A stretch of DNA of 64,000 bases from Pachypanchax playfairii (taxonomy: Eukaryota; Chordata; Actinopteri; Cyprinodontiformes; Aplocheilidae): assembly GCA_006937955.1 (NCBI GenBank), contig SSNP01000007.1, positions 2,955,896 through 3,019,895 of the forward strand, written 5' to 3'. Numbering within the stretch: position 1 is the first letter of the stretch; each line of letters starts with the position of its first letter. The notes under the pieces are model-generated. The model did no database searches and was not told where the DNA came from. It was given only the letters and a program-made list of their open reading frames with translations. Below, piece by piece: positions 23,844 through 36,825 of the stretch. Made by a program: the position numbers and the translations under genes.

Positions 23844-24882
23844 TCTCTTTTCCAGTAGTTTTCTTTTACTTTTACTTTAACATTAAAAAGAGAACAAAAC
23901 CACAGCCGCATCATAATATGTTATTGTTGCCCTGCAATATTTCTAGATCTTGTGTCTTTTCTTAATCTTATTTTTGTTTAGCCATGAAAAGCACAATTTT
24001 GAACTTTGTTTGCTCTTTTTTTACAGAACATTTTAAAAAGATTTACAAATTTCTGCTCAGGTAGATAATAATGCGTGTTGACTATGAAACATGTGTAACA
24101 TTGTGTCATTGTGACGTCATCATTGTGATCATAAACACTAACAGTGGATGGCACTGCAGTCTGTGGAGTAATGCACTAGAGTCCAAGGTGGAAACGTATG
24201 CAGAAATAAACGAAAAAACCCAAACACGCACAGGGAAACAGCTTTTCTATAGTGATCACAGTGCATGTTGGGATTAATTTTATTTAAATAATTTAATCTG
24301 AATTAAAATAAATACATTGACTCGGATCATTTGTATGACTGTGACACAGATACTTTATGGATGAACATTCACAAGATCCGCTTTTAAACTCCTGATTTTA
24401 AATGTGCCATATTAAAGTTTGATTAGATTTATGTTATTATTTTATTTTTATAAGTTGCTCTCAAATAATATGCAGAAAAAGAATCTTTTAGACGCTCACT
24501 CTAAATTATCGCGATAATTCCTGTGATTTAAAAACGTTTTAAAAGGGCGTGTCTTACGTCACCGAATATTATAATTTTTATGTGACACAAATTAACCCGC
24601 TGTAGGGACGCAGTTGTCTGTAAGACAGAGCTCAGGGTTGAAATTCCCAGTTTTCCCTTCCAGTTTTACAGAAGTACTTCCTGTTTTACAGACGCGTGTT
24701 TGCAGCTGGATTCTTAGTATTAGACAAACTCCACAACAGTTTATTTATGCAGAAAAATCGTTTTGAATCCTGTTTCTTTTCTTTGTTTTCCAAAGAAACT
24801 CCGTAAAAGGTAACTGTAGTTTAACTTTTAAAAAACAGAATTTGCATTTTGTTCTTAAAACTTAGTTAGAAGTCTCAACAGA
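23844..24882. other. Intergenic; upstream region of the NLR gene
   Basis: No other gene was seen. A full CRE palindrome TGACGTCA lies at 24112-24119, and a CRE-like TTACGTCA lies at about 24555. A 16-bp palindrome is listed separately. A GGTAACTG donor-like site at about 24809 and a TTAG acceptor-like site before the NLR ATG leave room for a non-coding first exon. Confidence 0.45.
24504..24519. repeat. 16-bp perfect palindrome
   Basis: AATTATCGCGATAATT is its own reverse complement. It sits about 365 bp upstream of the NLR start codon. One perfect 16-mer palindrome is about what chance would give in a window this size, so no function is claimed. Confidence 0.9.
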
Positions 24883-27800
24883 ATGGACAAAGCTGCTGTT
24901 GTGACTCATATCCTGAAGTCAGAAGGTAAATCTTCCCTTCTTGGAGGCGAGCCGCCTGTCAGTGTGATTAACAGCAGAAAGTATATACCAGTCCTCACTG
25001 CTGCTGGTCTGGATGATGACTCTACTTCCCTTGATCATGCCATCCAAACCGCTCTGTCCAGTGAAACCCGGAGTGTTGTCCTCATCGGTCCAGAAGGATC
25101 AGGGAAAACCACAGCTCTGCAGAAGCTGCTGGTGGACTGGGCTCAAGGAGAGCGCTGTCACAACTTCTCACATGTTTTTTACTTCCTGTTCAGGGAACTA
25201 GATTGTCTTGAAGGTGAACTTAACTTAGAAGCTTTAATCCAACATTGTCACCATCAAATCCATCCAGATTCAATGATTCTACTTAAAGAGAAGTCTGATG
25301 AGGTTCTGTTTGTGTTTGATGGTCTGAGTGAGTACAAGCACAGCCTGGATCCCTCAGTCCGTACCGTCTGTTCTGACCTGAACCAGACAGTCCCAGCGCC
25401 CTGTTTAGTGGCCAGTCTGCTTCATGGATCCCTGCTGAGAGGAGCTGCTTTTGTGGTGGCGACCAGACAAACAGAAAATGTGAGGTTTCTTAGAGGAACT
25501 CAGGTGGAGGTGTTGGGGTTTCTGAAGCCACAGCGAGAAGTCTTCTTTAACAGCTTCTTCACTGACTCCTCTGCAGCCAACGAAGCGCTTCTGCACCTGG
25601 AAAAGACTCTCGGCTTCTATGATTTCTGTTCGTCTCCTAGATTCTGTTGGACAGTCTGCTGTATTTACAAGTTTCTCATGGATTCAAGTGGAAAACTTCC
25701 TGAGACTCTCTCTCAGCTGTTTGTATGTATTCTGGTCTTCCTGATTGAGAAGATGTCTCAGGGTGAAGCCAGTAACAGAGAGTTAGTGTTGGCTCTGGGC
25801 AGGTTGGCCTCTCACTGCTTTATGGACCGACATTCACGCTGTACCAAAGAGCACATGGCGTCCTTTGGTTTGCAACCATTTCTTTCCTCGGTTCATCATT
25901 TCTTACGAGTAGACGGTGAACTGGAGTCAGACACTTGTTCCTTCCCCTTCCACTCTCAGCTGACACAAGAGTTCCTCTTGGCTGCGTCTTTTTTTTTAGA
26001 CCCGTCAAAACACGAGAGTGGTGAGATGCTGGATAAACACAAAGATGGTGCAAAGTTCCTGGATTTATTTTTTTCTGGGCTCTCAGAACCAGTCCAGCAC
26101 AAACCACTGGAGATCCTGGTTGGTGAGTTTAATCCTCATCAGATTACAGATTTTAAAAGCTGGTTTAAAAGCAGCTCAGAGGAAATGCTGAAGGAACACT
26201 ACAGAGGAAAACACTACAGATGTTTCCAGCTGCTTCATCAAGCTCAAAATGAGAGTTTGGTGAAGGAGGTCCTCACCCCCCCAGCACACCCCTGCGTCTA
26301 TCACACAAACCTGAACCTGCAGGATTGTGTAGCTCTGAATTACGTCATCATGTGCCTTGGTCAGAGGGAGAAGTTGAGTCTGGTCCATTCAACCATATCA
26401 CGAGAGATGGTAGAAGTTCTTTCTCCAGCCATGAGTCTGTCGCACACACTAATGTAAGTAAGCTGTGGTAGAAATTCACTCTTATGTTTCATGCTCATAT
26501 ATGAAAATGTTTTGTTTTATCACCAGCTTGTCAAACAACTCATGGCAGACAGAAGCTGTTTCTCGTCTGGCCTCAGCTGTCAGCGTGGGCGTGGTCAGAG
26601 AGCTGAATCTGTCTCATTCTCATCTCGGTGACGAAAAGTTCCAAATTCTCTGTTCCGGACTCAAAAACAACAAGTTTCATAGTTTAAAGTAAGTATTAGT
26701 AATAGATATTTCCATAACAGTTGTAGTTCTGTTTTTAATGTATTTTGATGTTTCAGTCTTAACGCCTGCAGACTGACGGGGACCTGCTGCGACGACCTGG
26801 CGTCCGTGCTGACCTCAGAAACGTCTCAGCTACAAATATTAGAAATCACTTATAATCAGATTAGGGATCAGGGTTTCATAAAACTGTGTGAAGCAATGCA
26901 CAGTCCTTTCTGTGGACTACAGGAGCTCCAGTAAGTTTTTTTTTTTAAAATTTCATGTTAAAACTCTTGTAATTAATCCGAACCGAACGTTTGTAAAGAT
27001 TCCTGAATTTGCTTATTTACAGGATGCAAGAGTGCGACGTGACCACAGCATCCATGGAGGCGTTAGCAGCTGCTTTGTGTTCTGGTCGCTCACAAATGAG
27101 AAAAGTGAACCTGACAAACAACCTTATCGGTGACAGCGGCGTCAACGCTCTATGCAAAGCCTTGCAACACCCACTTTGTAAACTGCAGAGTCTCACGTGA
27201 GTTTGTTTTAAAACCACAATCAGCACCTTTCTTTTTTATGTGCTACACAACTAGTTATACATGTTTCTTCTGCTTTTCTTTCATGTTTTAGATTATTTGA
27301 TTGTGAGTTAACAGATGCGTGCTGCTTGCATTTGAAGGAGGCTTTAATGTCGGAGCGCTGCTCGCTGTCAGAGCTTGATCTGTCACTAAATGATTTAGGA
27401 CAGGAGGGGGCGCTGATGCTTTGCCAAGGCCTGAGTCAACCCAGCTGTCCCATTAGAAGACTTGGGTAAAGTCACACTCATTTGAGTTTTCTCTGACACT
27501 CCTTTCATACATTTAAATAAAATGTTTCCCACTCTACAGCTTGACGCGTTGCAAATTAACCCAGGCGGTCTTTAAGGAACTGGGTTTGCTGCTGAAAAGC
27601 GGGGCTTGTCAAATAAAGTCCCTGCTTTTAGGTCTCAATAAAGTTGGAAATAAAGGGGTTAAACATCTTTGGGAGGCTATTGTACATCCCAGCTGTTTAC
27701 TGGAGGAACTGAAGTGAGTTGATAAATTTCCCTCAAACCATTAAACCAACTTTATTCAAGTGAACACCACTGAAACCTGTTCGTTTGCACTTCAACAGTG

Positions 27801-28109
27801 TTGAAATGACAGGTCTGACAGATGACTGTGTTGAAGACTTGTGTGCTGCAGTAAGAACCAGTAAAACCCTGAAGGTCCTGGAGTTGAGAAACAATCTACT
27901 GACTGACGCCTCCGTTCCTGCAATAGTTAAAGTCATGCGCGACAAACCCGACATGGAAGAGATGAAGTAAGATCTTTTTTACTACAACGGACTAAAATGG
28001 CACAAACATTTTCTGATTTTACTCTCTCGTCTCTTTCAGCTTGAGGTACAATGACTTCAGCGAGGAAGTTTTCCAAATGTTGGAGGAGTGTGATAATATA
28101 ACATACTGA
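24883..28109 (+). CDS. NLR-family NACHT-LRR protein
   Basis: Exons are 24883-26453, 26527-26688, 26757-26930, 27023-27196, 27292-27465, 27540-27713, 27799-27966 and 28040-28109, in frame, 888 residues. The large first exon encodes a NACHT ATPase. Walker A is 'GPEGSGKTT' (residues 69-77), 'FRELDCL' follows, and Walker B is 'VLFVFDGLSE' (141-150). Helical NACHT-associated sequence continues to about residue 524. The later exons each carry a ribonuclease-inhibitor-type leucine-rich repeat; four are exactly 174 nt with the same intron phase, the usual NLR pattern. NLRs sense microbial or danger signals in the cytosol. Only about 60 residues precede Walker A and they do not look like CARD, PYD or the fish FISNA segment. 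An upstream exon cannot be excluded. I cannot assign it to NLRC3, NLRP or another named subgroup. No inactivating lesion was seen. Confidence 0.9.
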
Positions 28110-28429
28110 GGAAGGTCAAAGGCTGCATCCACCTCATAGAATAGTACAGGACAGATTAAAAATGTGTATATATGCAGTAATACTAAAAAGAAAGTACACA
28201 ATCTGTCATGTCTTTTGTCACATCAGTCCATTGAGAATTGCAGAAATATCTTGATGCAGTTTTCTGAAGGCTCCGCCTCCACAAGTTGACTTTGACTGGG
28301 TCACTGCGACACCATGATTCTTCTTTACAGATGTTTGATTGTAGATTTGTTGGGTTTCTGCATCATTGTCCTGTCACATGATCCTTTAGCTGTTTGACAG
28401 GTGACCTCACGTTTGACTCTAGAATATTG

Positions 28430-28986
28430 TTAAAGAGGCCATTTCATACACATTTCAGGACTTTGTGGTTATTTCTTAAGTATTAACCAGTAATATAAAA
28501 CATTTTATATCTAAAAAACGTCAGGAAACACTGATTAACAGACCTTTCAATCTGTCTGCGTTAAATTTGGGTGATTCCGGCTCCTTCCGTCAGGCTGCTT
28601 CGTCAGCAGCTCGTTCATATTCATTGTTCGAATTTGCTGGACTCTGATTGGCTAACAAACTAGCCTATGAGAGCAAAGAATACTGTTTCCTGACCTGTTT
28701 GCTGCGTTATGCTGCAGCTTTTAGCCAGCAGCATGCTAGGTGTGGTTTCAACTGCGGGAGCTGCCGAATACTAACAAACAAAGGAGTTGTGATGAAACAA
28801 ATACAGGCCATTCAGACTCGGGAGAACTCGGGTTTTATTGCCACCTGCGTAGTTTGAGAGATAAAAACTGAAAGAGAAGTTATTTACCTGTTTTCACACC
28901 CACTATGAAGGTAAGAACACCTGTGGAGCTAAAATATTCAACAGAAACCTCAGAAAAAATCGTTTTTAATGGAAGGGCCTCTTTAA
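28430..28986 (+). mobile_element. TIR element with TTAA ends, copy A
   Basis: Bounded by TTAAAGAGGCC on the left and its complement GGCCTCTTTAA on the right, giving 557 bp including the TTAA at each end. TTAA ends suggest a piggyBac-type target, but no transposase is present and the class is inferred. The right-hand half is repeated in inverted orientation at 40183-40440, on the other side of cers5. Confidence 0.7.
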
Positions 28987-29061
28987 CATTCAGCAACACA
29001 AGGAAAATAACTTGTTTGTCAGATTAAACAATAACCTGATCCATTGCAATGCCAAAAGTTA

Positions 29062-29067
29062 TTTATT
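29062..29067 (-). terminator. Candidate polyadenylation signal, cers5
   Basis: TTTATT here is AATAAA on the minus strand, about 400 bp past the cers5 stop codon. It is one of several AT-rich candidates. Confidence 0.4.
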
Positions 29068-29465
29068 ACTATAAAAATATTACAGTCATCACAGTTTTTA
29101 CAGCATTTTATGCAACGCCTTCAGGATGTTTCGGATCACCAGCAGTGTATTTAATAACCAAATCAGACATGCTGATTTGATTTACACACTGTACATTAAA
29201 TTATCCATTTCTTGTAAGAAAAGCTATCTAAATGCACGCGCAGCAGCACAGTAAGCAGTTCTATGGTTGCTGTAGATTTCACACAAAAACTCTGTACACT
29301 TGTGAAATTAAACAGCTGATGTAAACATCACAAAAGACCTCGACGAGGCAGTGTTTTGTCCGTATGCTCCATGTGGAATTCAACATCAACACATTGTGTA
29401 AAAATCAAAAGGCACAGAAGTAATTTAATATCCCGTCTCAGTGGTCGTGGGTTTCCCCATTAAGG

Positions 29466-32400
29466 TCACTGGTGTGACTTGTTATCCTTCAGTTTCTGGG
29501 TCTGACTGTGGTTTTTACCATTATTGGTGCAAACCTCCTCATCTGAGCTGCTCTCTATGTCACTGCGGTCATCTTTCGACACCTGTAAGATAAAACAAGT
29601 TTCACCAACACTATTTTAACATTAAAACGACAAATATTTATGCACCTTCTGTCCTAAAAAATAATTTAAGCATTTTAGCATAACATTTACAAGTTAGAAC
29701 TAAACAAAACATGAAGTTGCACATTAAGGAGGGACACTGCTGAAGGCTTTTAGTCATCATTTCTAATTACAGTAAGTAAAAACTTTACTTATGACACCTT
29801 TTCAGTAAAAAAAAACAAAACAAAAATAATATTGATAAAACCGTATTTAAAAAGATGAGTTTTAGTTGTTTCTTAAAAAGCTCCGAATCCACACGTCTCA
29901 AGCTTGATGGGACAGAGTTCCAGAGTCCTGGATCTGCTCTACCTGAAGCTCTGACACTTTGTTTGGTGAAGTACTCGTGCGATACAGTTAGTAAGACCTG
30001 ATCATATGATCTCAGGAATCTATGAGGCAGATAGTCATGTAAAATTTCTGTAAATACAGGCTGGTGAGTGAAAATGTAGAACTTTATAGGTGAGAACCAG
30101 GATTTTAAAGTATATCACATATGAAACCAGTCAAACAGAAGCAACAGCGTAACATTTTGTACAAGCTGCACATGATCCAATGATGTTTTATTCAAGGATC
30201 TAAATACTGAGTTACAATAATCTAATCTAGAAGAAATAATGGCATGAATGATCATTTCCAACAGAGGCACAATGGAACTCCCTAAACTAAAGACTGAATA
30301 AGTGAATCCGATGTAAAGCCAGAGTTAAAGTAGGCCCCCAGGTTCCAAATAGAAGACTAGATGACCCAGAATTTCTTCTAACACAGGTAGATTTATCAGG
30401 AGCACACAGGAGTTTTTTCTTTATTGAGCTGAAGAAAAATTTTCAAGAGTTTTTAAAGCAATCTAAACACTAAAAACACGTGCAGCATGGAAACCTGTAG
30501 GGGGTTCTAGGTTACTTTAGCATCACTTGTACAAGCATACCACGGCGACAAATGATTACAACTGTATGTCAGATTGTTGATCTCATGAACAAGTGCTCAG
30601 ATCAGACTCATAGCTACAGTTAATCTCTCCACAGGAACCCAGAAGTCCTACAGTCTCTCGTATCAGTTTTACTAGAAAACACAGCTAAACAACATTACGG
30701 GCAGAGCCTCATTCCAATCTACCAACATCTGTAGGATTGCTCTGATCTCATAAAATGATTTTTTCTTTCAGCAAAACAAAAATCTGAACTGCGGGGCACA
30801 AATACACAGAGGTTGGAGATCACCTGAACTTTAAAGCTGTTAAGAAAAAAAATTATAGAAAAGAAAACCCTTTAAAAAAACCTGATTTTTCACTGATCTA
30901 AAATACTGTGATAATCTTGAGCAGCAGAAAGTTGGTTAACCCTAATCTTCTCCAATATGTTCCAGTAAATGACATATATCTGCCAAGAAGACTCTTTTCC
31001 TTTGAAAGTGGGTGATAACAGCATTCCTGGAATACGCCAGGGCATGCCAGAAACCAGAGAAGTACTAATGATAGTCAGCACATTGTTCTAGAAGGAAGCT
31101 GGGATTCAGACAGCATGATGAGGCTTTCACTGAGCTCACTCATCTGGTTAGCTCCAGTAAAGATACAGGGATCTAAAATAAAGGGCTGAATAAGGATTGT
31201 GTCGAATCCTGGTCCTCGAGGGCCCACTATCCTTCACGGTTTTGTTGTTTTTCTTGTTCCAAAACGGATTCAGCAGTTGTATTACCTGTTCAACATGTTC
31301 TCAAGTCATGCAGAAACCTGTTAATTACTTACTGATTCAAGTAAAGTGTGTCAGAGCATAAAAAACACAAAAAACACGCAGGATATTGGGCCCTCAAGGA
31401 CCAGGAGGGAACATCAATGCCATATTAATGTCAATTAGAAAAGCTGCTGATTATCAGTTATATTCAAGTTGTCACACTGGTGACGTGATGTCACTGTGTT
31501 GTTGCTGTGATGTCAGCAACTCTTCTAAAACAAACCCCAGATAAATAAATTTGAATTTTAAACTGGTATTTATCAAACTCATTTTAACTCACGATGACAC
31601 AGTTTCATAAATGGATTCAAAGAAAACATCAGCGTAACGTTTGTTTTTCCAGAAACAAGAGGAAATTAAACAAAGAGGAACTTTTGGTGTTCCTTGAAAA
31701 TCCTGCTCTGCAGCTTCTAACGGAGTCTGAGTAATCACTGGTACTTCTGCAATCTGACAGCTTCTTGGGTAAAATGTTCATTTATTGGTTTAAAGACACG
31801 ACAACTTCATGTTTTAATGTAAAATATTCCTTGTGTAGTTACAACTGTGGTCAGTGTGTTAGATTAAAGGCATTTTTTCTCATTTTTTCTAGCCTCTCCT
31901 ACTTTATTCAGATTACAACATCCATTCCTTTCTAAGAGGATATTTTTCCTGTGAATCACAGATTCTTTCTGAAATGGTATAAAATAAATGTTCCTCCTAA
32001 TTACATCAATGAAACTAGTTGTTTTAATCCAACATCATGCAATGACAAAGTTACAAAAGTCCTCAGTTTCCATCATTTGTCTAACAGGAAGTTATAGAGA
32101 CTTTAATCTGATTAAAATATCAATAATTGATTAGAGACTTTATGGGATGTGCCCAATGTAAACTAGCCATGCTAAAACAACAATCAGACCAACCTTTCCC
32201 TTGAAAATGGCTTTGATTGCAATGCGGGTGATTAAGTAGAACCAGATGATGTGAAGAGTCTGCAGGACCAGCAGCAGCCCATTTAACAGCCACCACGCCC
32301 GATACGGTCCAATTATCTCCCAGCTATCAAACAGAACGCTGTAAACAATCCTACAACAAACACACATACTGCAGTATAAGACATGTATTCAGAAAATAAG

Positions 32401-35400
32401 ACTTTGAAAACCCAAACGTGCTACAGCTTTTCAGTAATGGGTTATTTAATGAATTCTTACCAAAAAGGAAAGATGACAAGTCGAGTGAGGAAAAAGCTGA
32501 TGCTGAACAACACAAACAAGCCGTCACACAACCTCTGGTACTTCGCATAGTTGGCCAGCTTGGCTGCCTTTATAAGGAAAAAGTTATAGAAATCAACCCA
32601 ACATCTAAATATGGATTTTTATTTATTTTTTCTTTTTTACAGCAATGATGCATTCAGAACAATTCCCATGTATTTACCTCAAGGAAGACGTCGGATGCAT
32701 CGTGGACACACATGACCAAAGTGCCAGCTCTTAGCATGTTGTTGGTATAAGAGAAAGTGATGAGCAGTATGGTGGCCAGGTGGTGGACAAACATGATGAA
32801 GAAGTCCTGTCATCAACAAAATGAAGCAAGATGACAAGACGTCTTGATGACAGAGTGATCAGAAGGATCTCTATAGTGTAGACAGCTAAATCCTTCTACT
32901 TCAGAACTGAACAGTGATGTATGCATTATATATGTTGTCTTTATGATCCCCCCCTTTTTCTCTTCAATAAAAACCACAGAAAAACCAGACTATTGTTTAA
33001 CAACAAACCTGCGGGCAAATATCTTTTGGTATAAAAGTGTTTTAGGCAGACAGATTGATAACTGAGTTGTATCACCATTGTACAGTCTGAGTCTGACCTA
33101 TAGGCCGACTCTCCCTTGTGACTGATCAGGGATATGAAAAATACAAACAAAGCGACTTCTCTGAAGCTAAAACCTTCCTGTCGCACAACCTCAGGGTACC
33201 AGCTGGTCAACGGACACAACTTTGAGAGCTGTTCAAGTCCGAACTTGCCTTCAGCCTGGTCCAGCTCACTTACTTTCACCTACTTTTAGTATTTTGATAC
33301 TTAAAAATGTCCTTAGTAACAGCTGTAAGACAATTACCTCTGGTTAGTTTACAAGAACATAAAGAAAACTTTAATTCTGACTAAAACTCATGTTAGAGCT
33401 GTTATTCAGCAGCAAGCGTGACTCCGTTTACTCAAGAGGGTTTTTAACTTTTTAGCTTACTTCCACGTGGAACACTATGACTGTGTACGGGTGAGTGGGC
33501 AGGACTTTAAGCCCCACTTCTTTAATGTGCAAACTCCGCTTCTAAAGTACAATATGGTACATTTGTAAACTGGAAGTAAACAGAAATAAATTAAACCATC
33601 AGAGCATCAGCCAGTACGGGCCTGTAACAGCTGATTTACTTCAAACCAGTCAAATTAAAATCTACGGGAAACAAACTAAATATGACAAACTGATGAAAGT
33701 GATTTGAAACCACAGGATTTATGTGATCAGTAGGTCTAATGAGAGGAAACAGTGTGTTCTGAGACATTAACTCACCTTTCGTTGAATGTCTGTAAACTGT
33801 GAAATCATCAGAGACCAGTAGAAAGCCAGCTCAGCAACATAGTAACTGTATTGTCTTGAACTCATGGGCTTTATGTGAGAAGAAGACAAACACACCTTTG
33901 TCAAATATGTCGTTATGTTGATCTCCCAACGTCACATTAATAACTACCATCAGAAAATACACGTTGAATCTAACATGCATAAAACCCAAAACTAACCTGA
34001 AATGGATAGTTGTGCCAACACTGTCTGAGATCCCACATCCAGGGTGACTAACAAACAGATTCAACACCAACAATGTTTCATTAGAAGCAGAGGACACAAA
34101 TACAATGAATTTAATGATGTTCACCTTTAACAGGCTTATTTAACCAATTGAGTACAACATTAACATAATTTTATATAAAAAAGGGAAGTAGTGGAACTTA
34201 CTGTCCACAAATGGGAAATGGCATAAAGAAAAATCACCAGGTAAAAGGTGAACCGCCACCTGCGCAGATCATTTCACATAATCAGGATATTAGTCTTTTT
34301 TTTTTCAGTGAAAAAAATAAGAAAAACATCCTAAAGTCACAATCATGATGCAAACATTTTCCAACAACAGCGACTGACCTGTCATTCATTTTATTAGAGG
34401 ATATTTTAATTCTGATGCGTCTAAAATATGAAAAGAGGTTAAAGTAATGTCTGTTATTTTTACGAGGAAGGCAGGACTACTAAATGTGTTGCACCTGTTT
34501 TTCTTGTCAGTTGAGACGTCTGAACATGTCAGCTACATTAAAAGCTTTGGATTTAAATATGATTCATTTTCCAAGGACAATGGATGACTGTACAAATATT
34601 CATGGTGGTTTATCCATCTGTTATTTAGATTTTGGTGTGGCACAGCAATAGATGACTGTAAATGTCCACCAGGTGCTTTTAGACTACAGTTTTTGTAGTA
34701 AATATGAACTTGTTTGTGTCTTTGGAACGTTGCAGTAACTATTTATATTTAATAATACTTTAAAGCTTATTTATAGCTCTTTTCTTTCAATAAGATAAAC
34801 CTGAATAACATTTATCTCTAAAATTTGTTTAAAACACCTTTTATGTATAACATTTTTTAAGACACTGATGATCAGACCCAAACTTGAGATCAGAAAAAAA
34901 ACTTCTTCAGATGTTTGTAAAATATTGTGTCAACCACTGAACTGATAATAATAAAACTCTTAGAACATTTTAACACAATATTTAATTAAAATCCATTCAG
35001 TGATTCATGAGATATTTTGCTAACAGACAGAAACTTAATGGCAACGTTCTTAACAAGATCTCTTACAATATATGTAGCACTGAGAAGGTTGCTGGTGAGT
35101 CTTAGCTGGCACTAAATTTTAGCTCAATTTTTGTAGAAAACTGACTGAATTCTAGTTGTTTTTGTTGATTAGCTGTAGCTGCCATCTTGAATGAGGTTGA
35201 CTCCAAAAGGTAAACAAGTGTAAATACACTTATGATGGTTACTTTTTGAAAGTTTCATTACAAATCCATCGAGAGGTTTTTGTGAGACATTTTTTAAACA
35301 CACACCCTGCTCACTTTTCACCTTTGAGCAGTCGTTGATGACTAAAAGGATGGACAGTGAATCTTAAAGAAACAGAAGGAAAAACAAATATGTGTGTGAA

Positions 35401-36825
35401 GACACATTGACCTACATGCTCTCACAGAACTTCCTCTGCATGCTGGGCCTGTCTTGGTTCCGACGGACCCGGAACCATCTCTCTATTTTCCGTTCATCCC
35501 AGTCCAGCTGCTTGGACAGCCCCTCTAGTTGTCTTGTGTCTGGACACTAAAAACAAGATAACAAATACATGACTTCCTTTTTTCCACAGTATCTGCTTGT
35601 AAAACCACAATCCCAGCAGGTATTTCAGTAACAAATCAACAGGTATTTGCTGAACATATCATGATTAAACCTGATGGTGTTTACAGGAGCGAGTAATGAA
35701 CGACAGAGCAAACACTGTACCATGTTGGACTGATAGAGCTGCTCCAGGACAGCGTTGGGCTGAGCTCGCCGAGGCACTCCCGCCTGAATCCGAAGTATGT
35801 AGGCACAGGGCTTGGCCACTAGCCTGTGTACACACACACACACACACACATGCAAGCACATGCATAAAAGGAGCATAAAAAAACAAGATAAAGAGACGTT
35901 TAAACAGTCAAAGTGAGAAGTTTGATACCACAGTCATTTATAATTTGCCTAGAAATGTATTCTGAGAAATCCAAATGAAGGAGATCATAATGGAGGCTGG
36001 AACTCTGCAGAATGTTAAAAATCCTTTAGAATGTAGCACATAAACAAAGCATGATGAGCTGTCATGTGACAGTGTTCAGGAAACCCAGTTTGGGAGAAAT
36101 AACTCTGGCCAAAGTACTTATGTGTGTCCCAAGATCAATTGTTTGAACTGACTACAGTTTTGATTAAAACCTAAAGCTGTTTAACATCTGGTTATTACAT
36201 TCAAACGGGAAATGTTTACTCAAACGCGCTGTTAAACTTTTTGTGGGCCTGAGGAAGACTACATCTGTTCTAATACCTCCTACGCAGCTTCCTGTGATTA
36301 CAAAATGATGATGTCATATCATTTTTTCCCCTTAAACAGCATCTAAAAATAAAATCCTAGCATCCATGTGATGCCTACCCTGATACAAATGTCTCGTCTT
36401 TACAAGGAAGATTACAAACTGAAAGAAATTCAACAAGTAGTTGTGAAATTCCTCAGTGTTTTTACTTGTGATGGTAAAAACATGTCAGATGTTCTCTCTG
36501 GTTCCTAACTTTGAGTAGACAGAATGAGTCATTTAGAAAGAATGCTGGTGGTTTTACGAACCAAAGCTGGTATTTAGGAAGAATTTCACTTTTTGGGCTC
36601 AAAAATCAAGTAGAAACCTGAACTACACACAACAAACACGAGGTCTCACCTCTCAAAGAGCAGCCTCAGTATTAAAACTCCCATAGCCAGAGGCAGGGCG
36701 GACAGGAGGTGCTCCAGTTTGGGGTACTCCACACCGGGAGGGGGATGCTCCAGGTCTGACCACGACACATTTTCGGGAAGCCAAAACCTCTCGCTCCAAA
36801 TCCAGTCTGAGATAAATGAATTCAT
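29466..36825 (-). CDS. cers5: Ceramide synthase 5
   Basis: Ceramide synthases N-acylate sphinganine or sphingosine with acyl-CoA in the ER membrane; CERS5 favours C16 chains. Minus-strand coding exons are 36650-36825, 35721-35823, 35416-35546, 34202-34259, 33997-34047, 33776-33868, 32678-32806, 32461-32567, 32194-32350 and 29466-29582. They total 1122 nt and encode 373 residues. Seen in order: the N-terminus 'WSERFWLPENVSW' and a first membrane segment at about 38-57; a homeodomain-like part ('LSKQLDWDERKIERWFRVRR', about 100-125); and the TLC domain with paired catalytic histidines 'MFVHHLATI' (His212-His213) and the Lag1 motif 'HDASD' (239-243). Near the end come 'SWEIIGPY' and 'WWLLNGLLLVLQ', then the acidic 'KDDRSDIESSSDEE', a CK2-type site in this family. 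The wording fits CERS5 better than CERS6. A strong pyrimidine tract plus CAG 34 nt before the ATG indicates a 5' UTR intron. No lesion was seen. Confidence 0.95.
29850..30480. mobile_element. Decayed interspersed repeat in cers5 intron
   Basis: The phrases 'GACAGAGTTCCAGAGTCC', 'GGTGAGAACCAGGATTTTAA' and 'GAGTTACAATAATCTAATC' in this order match a very common teleost repeat of LINE-like origin, heavily mutated. A second, equally decayed relative lies around 37930-38700. There is no coding capacity. Confidence 0.5.
31208..31405. mobile_element. Short TIR element (MITE) in cers5 intron
   Basis: The left end CCTGGTCCTCGAGGGCCC and the right end, read in reverse, CCTGGTCCTTGAGGGCCC form terminal inverted repeats that continue with one further mismatch into 'ATCCT'. 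The element is about 198 bp. It matches a widespread fish MITE built on a 'GGTCCTCGAG' terminus and has no coding capacity. Confidence 0.8.
34930..35390. mobile_element. Probable interspersed repeat in cers5 intron
   Basis: 'AAAATCCATTCAGTGATTCA' with 'GAGATATTTTGCTAACAGAC' and later 'AGCTGCCATCTTGAATGAGG' are phrases I associate with an abundant teleost repeat. Boundaries and class are uncertain and no inverted ends were found. Confidence 0.4.
35829..35850. repeat. CA microsatellite
   Basis: About eleven uninterrupted AC/CA units abut the acceptor side of the second cers5 coding exon (exon edge at 35823). On the minus strand the acceptor reads TGTGTACACAG directly after the GT run, so repeat-length changes could affect splicing. 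Confidence 0.85.

Noticed and set aside
24504..24519. 16-bp palindrome as an operator for the NLR gene
   Set aside because: About one perfect 16-mer palindrome is expected by chance in a 64-kb window, and no known factor motif fits it.
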